NCBI GenBank assembly: GCA_900107365.1
Contig: FNPS01000009.1
Coordinates: 62,001 to 126,000, forward strand
Origin: Flavobacterium aquidurense
GTDB taxonomy: Bacteria; Bacteroidota; Bacteroidia; Flavobacteriales; Flavobacteriaceae
Direction of reading: 5' to 3'
Length of the DNA: 64,000 bases
The notes beneath the pieces were generated by a model. The model was not told where the DNA came from, made no database searches, and worked only from the letters and a program-made list of their open reading frames with translations. The translations under genes were made by a program, and so were the position numbers. This document shows positions 63,041-64,000 of the stretch, piece by piece; within the stretch, counting starts at the first letter, position 1; each line of letters begins with the position of its first letter.

Positions 63041-63525
63041 AAATTTGTGGTTTGTTTGTTAGTTTTTTTGTCTCCTTAAAGACAGAACGAAACTAGATGT
63101 TAAAAAAACCTAAAAAAAAATATCTGATAAAAATCAAGATGTAATTCAAATAATTACAAGCACAACCACTTAAAAATCAATATTTTACAATATTTTTGTG
63201 TTTGCAAAAATCAAGACGTTGTTGAGATGAAAAATAGCTTATAAATAATGGTATTTATGACAATATGTAAATTAAAGTCGATGTTTTTTTCACTATACAT
63301 ATATATTATTGCTTTTTATTGTATAATTGCAAATTATTAGACTACTTTTAACATTTAGATCTTATTTTTGACCGATGATCCAAAATTTATAGCTTTGTTA
63401 TTAAGAGAATTACCAGGTTCTTAAAGCTATTACATCATCAACTATAAAGATTTTTGTCCTGAATTAAAAAACGAATTAACTCAAACAAACCAAAAAAGAA
63501 TTTTATCCTTAACCAAAACAAAACC
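63041..63525. other. Divergent regulatory region of the PUL
   Basis: 485 bp, very AT-rich. On the plus strand it carries one excellent promoter (63367-63397). I found no minus-strand TAnnTTTG in a suitable place for the PUL operon and no clear palindrome, so the activator site stays unknown. Confidence 0.55.
63367..63397 (+). promoter_or_regulatory. Promoter of the DUF6377-type regulator gene
   Basis: TTTG (63367-63370), 19-nt spacer, TAGCTTTG (63390-63397), 129 bp before the ATG. Confidence 0.7.
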
Positions 63526-64000
63526 ATGCGAAGAATATACATTCTGTTTTTTTTCATTGCAGGTTTCTCTCTAACTGCGAAAGAGACAAATCCTGTTCTG
63601 GAAGAATTAGATAAAGTCCTTCTTAAAAAAGATATTTACCTGAAACAGAAATATCACAAAATAGAAGCCTTAAAAAAAAACGTATCAAAATTTATAGTGA
63701 GCCAGAACAATGAGCAGCTTTATAATACTTATATGTCATTGTTTGATGAATATAAATCATTCAAATACGACTCTGCTTATTATTATTTGGAAGAAGCAAA
63801 AGTCAAAGCCATCGTTTTAAAAGACCCTAAATATTTGGCTAAAAGCCGAATTAAAGAAGGTTTCGTGTTACTTTCATCCGGACTTTTTAAAGAAGCTATC
63901 GATACTTTGAATGTTATTGATGCACAAAAACTAGATCAAAAAAACAAATTCGAATATTATTCCATTAAAGCCCGAGCCTATTATGATTTAGCCGATTATA
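63526..64000 (+). CDS. DUF6377-type regulator, N-terminal part (3' end outside window)
   Basis: 158 codons are visible from the ATG at 63526. The signal peptide MRRIYILFFFIAGFSLTAKE is followed by ETNPVLEELDKVLLKKDIYL and TPR-like helices (YDSAYYYLEEAKVKAIVL, SRIKEGFVLLSSGLFKEAID). This opening is the one I know from DUF6377 proteins next to SusCD loci, which have a periplasmic TPR sensor, a TM helix and a C-terminal cytosolic HTH. The HTH lies beyond the window. It diverges from the PUL and probably senses its sugar and controls it. Confidence 0.8.
   Translation, partial: MRRIYILFFFIAGFSLTAKETNPVLEELDKVLLKKDIYLKQKYHKIEALKKNVSKFIVSQNNEQLYNTYMSLFDEYKSFKYDSAYYYLEEAKVKAIVLKDPKYLAKSRIKEGFVLLSSGLFKEAIDTLNVIDAQKLDQKNKFEYYSIKARAYYDLADY

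Noticed and set aside
1..64000. tRNA, rRNA, transposase, integrase or phage genes
   Set aside because: None recognised on either strand.

Overview
The window looks like chromosomal DNA of a low-GC Bacteroidota, most likely a Flavobacterium. The signs are a SusC/SusD polysaccharide utilization locus, DUF6526 and DUF6377 family proteins, AT-rich leaders without strong Shine-Dalgarno sequences, and promoters of the flavobacterial type (TTTG or TTG, about 18-20 nt, TAnnTTTG). The intergenic spaces are packed with several families of palindromic and low-complexity repeats. I found no rRNA, tRNA, transposase, prophage or CRISPR array.

Layout: 1-3.7 kb is the end of an RND efflux operon (partial permease, then adaptor). 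4.05-4.97 kb is a NagB/6-phosphogluconolactonase-like protein. 5.2-9.65 kb is an accessory patch of small orphan genes: a HEPN-like protein, a CxxC protein, a frameshifted BamE-like lipoprotein or membrane protein, an XAC2610-like secreted protein and a lipoprotein. These are separated by three repeat families. 9.7-14.3 kb holds a DJ-1/PfpI protein, a lipoprotein, a DUF1080 protein and an ArsR-SRPBCC-VOC operon with a visible operator. 14.5-17.3 kb is a gluconate kinase/permease pair, followed by a cupin, an MDR oxidoreductase, a HicAB toxin-antitoxin pair (HicA is only 59 aa) and a secreted gluconolactonase-like protein. 21.6-24.4 kb holds a MarR-GNAT fusion, an AraC regulator and a ketopantoate reductase-like protein.

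25.0-31.8 kb is a TetR-controlled tripartite HAE1 pump. It carries four copies of a TetR-type operator unit and an overlooked 37-aa membrane peptide between permease and outer-membrane factor. 32.4-34.6 kb contains small housekeeping or accessory genes, including an HMA-like small protein cut by an in-frame amber codon. 35.2-38.5 kb is a GH130 / two-domain GT4 pair. 38.8-46.0 kb is an MlaE-MlaF-MlaD lipid transport operon followed by an AsmA-like protein, a small membrane protein and a FAD oxidoreductase. 46-52.5 kb holds an AraC regulator, a DNA glycosylase, DUF6526, a MATE pump with its MarR regulator and an outer-membrane beta-barrel protein.

52.6-64 kb is a polysaccharide utilization locus on the minus strand (DUF5004-like lipoprotein, SusE/F-position protein, SusC, SusD, GH71/99-like, GH97). 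It diverges from a DUF6377-type regulator that runs off the right edge. The GH97 motifs and the gene order suggest an alpha-glucan target.

No single spectacular new system is evident. The most distinctive signals are the structured repeat family with a 52-bp perfect palindrome, the repeated TetR promoter-operator module, the microprotein in the pump operon, the EF-hand loop inside an RND permease, the HEPN-like gene flanked by inverted repeats, and the two freshly broken reading frames.
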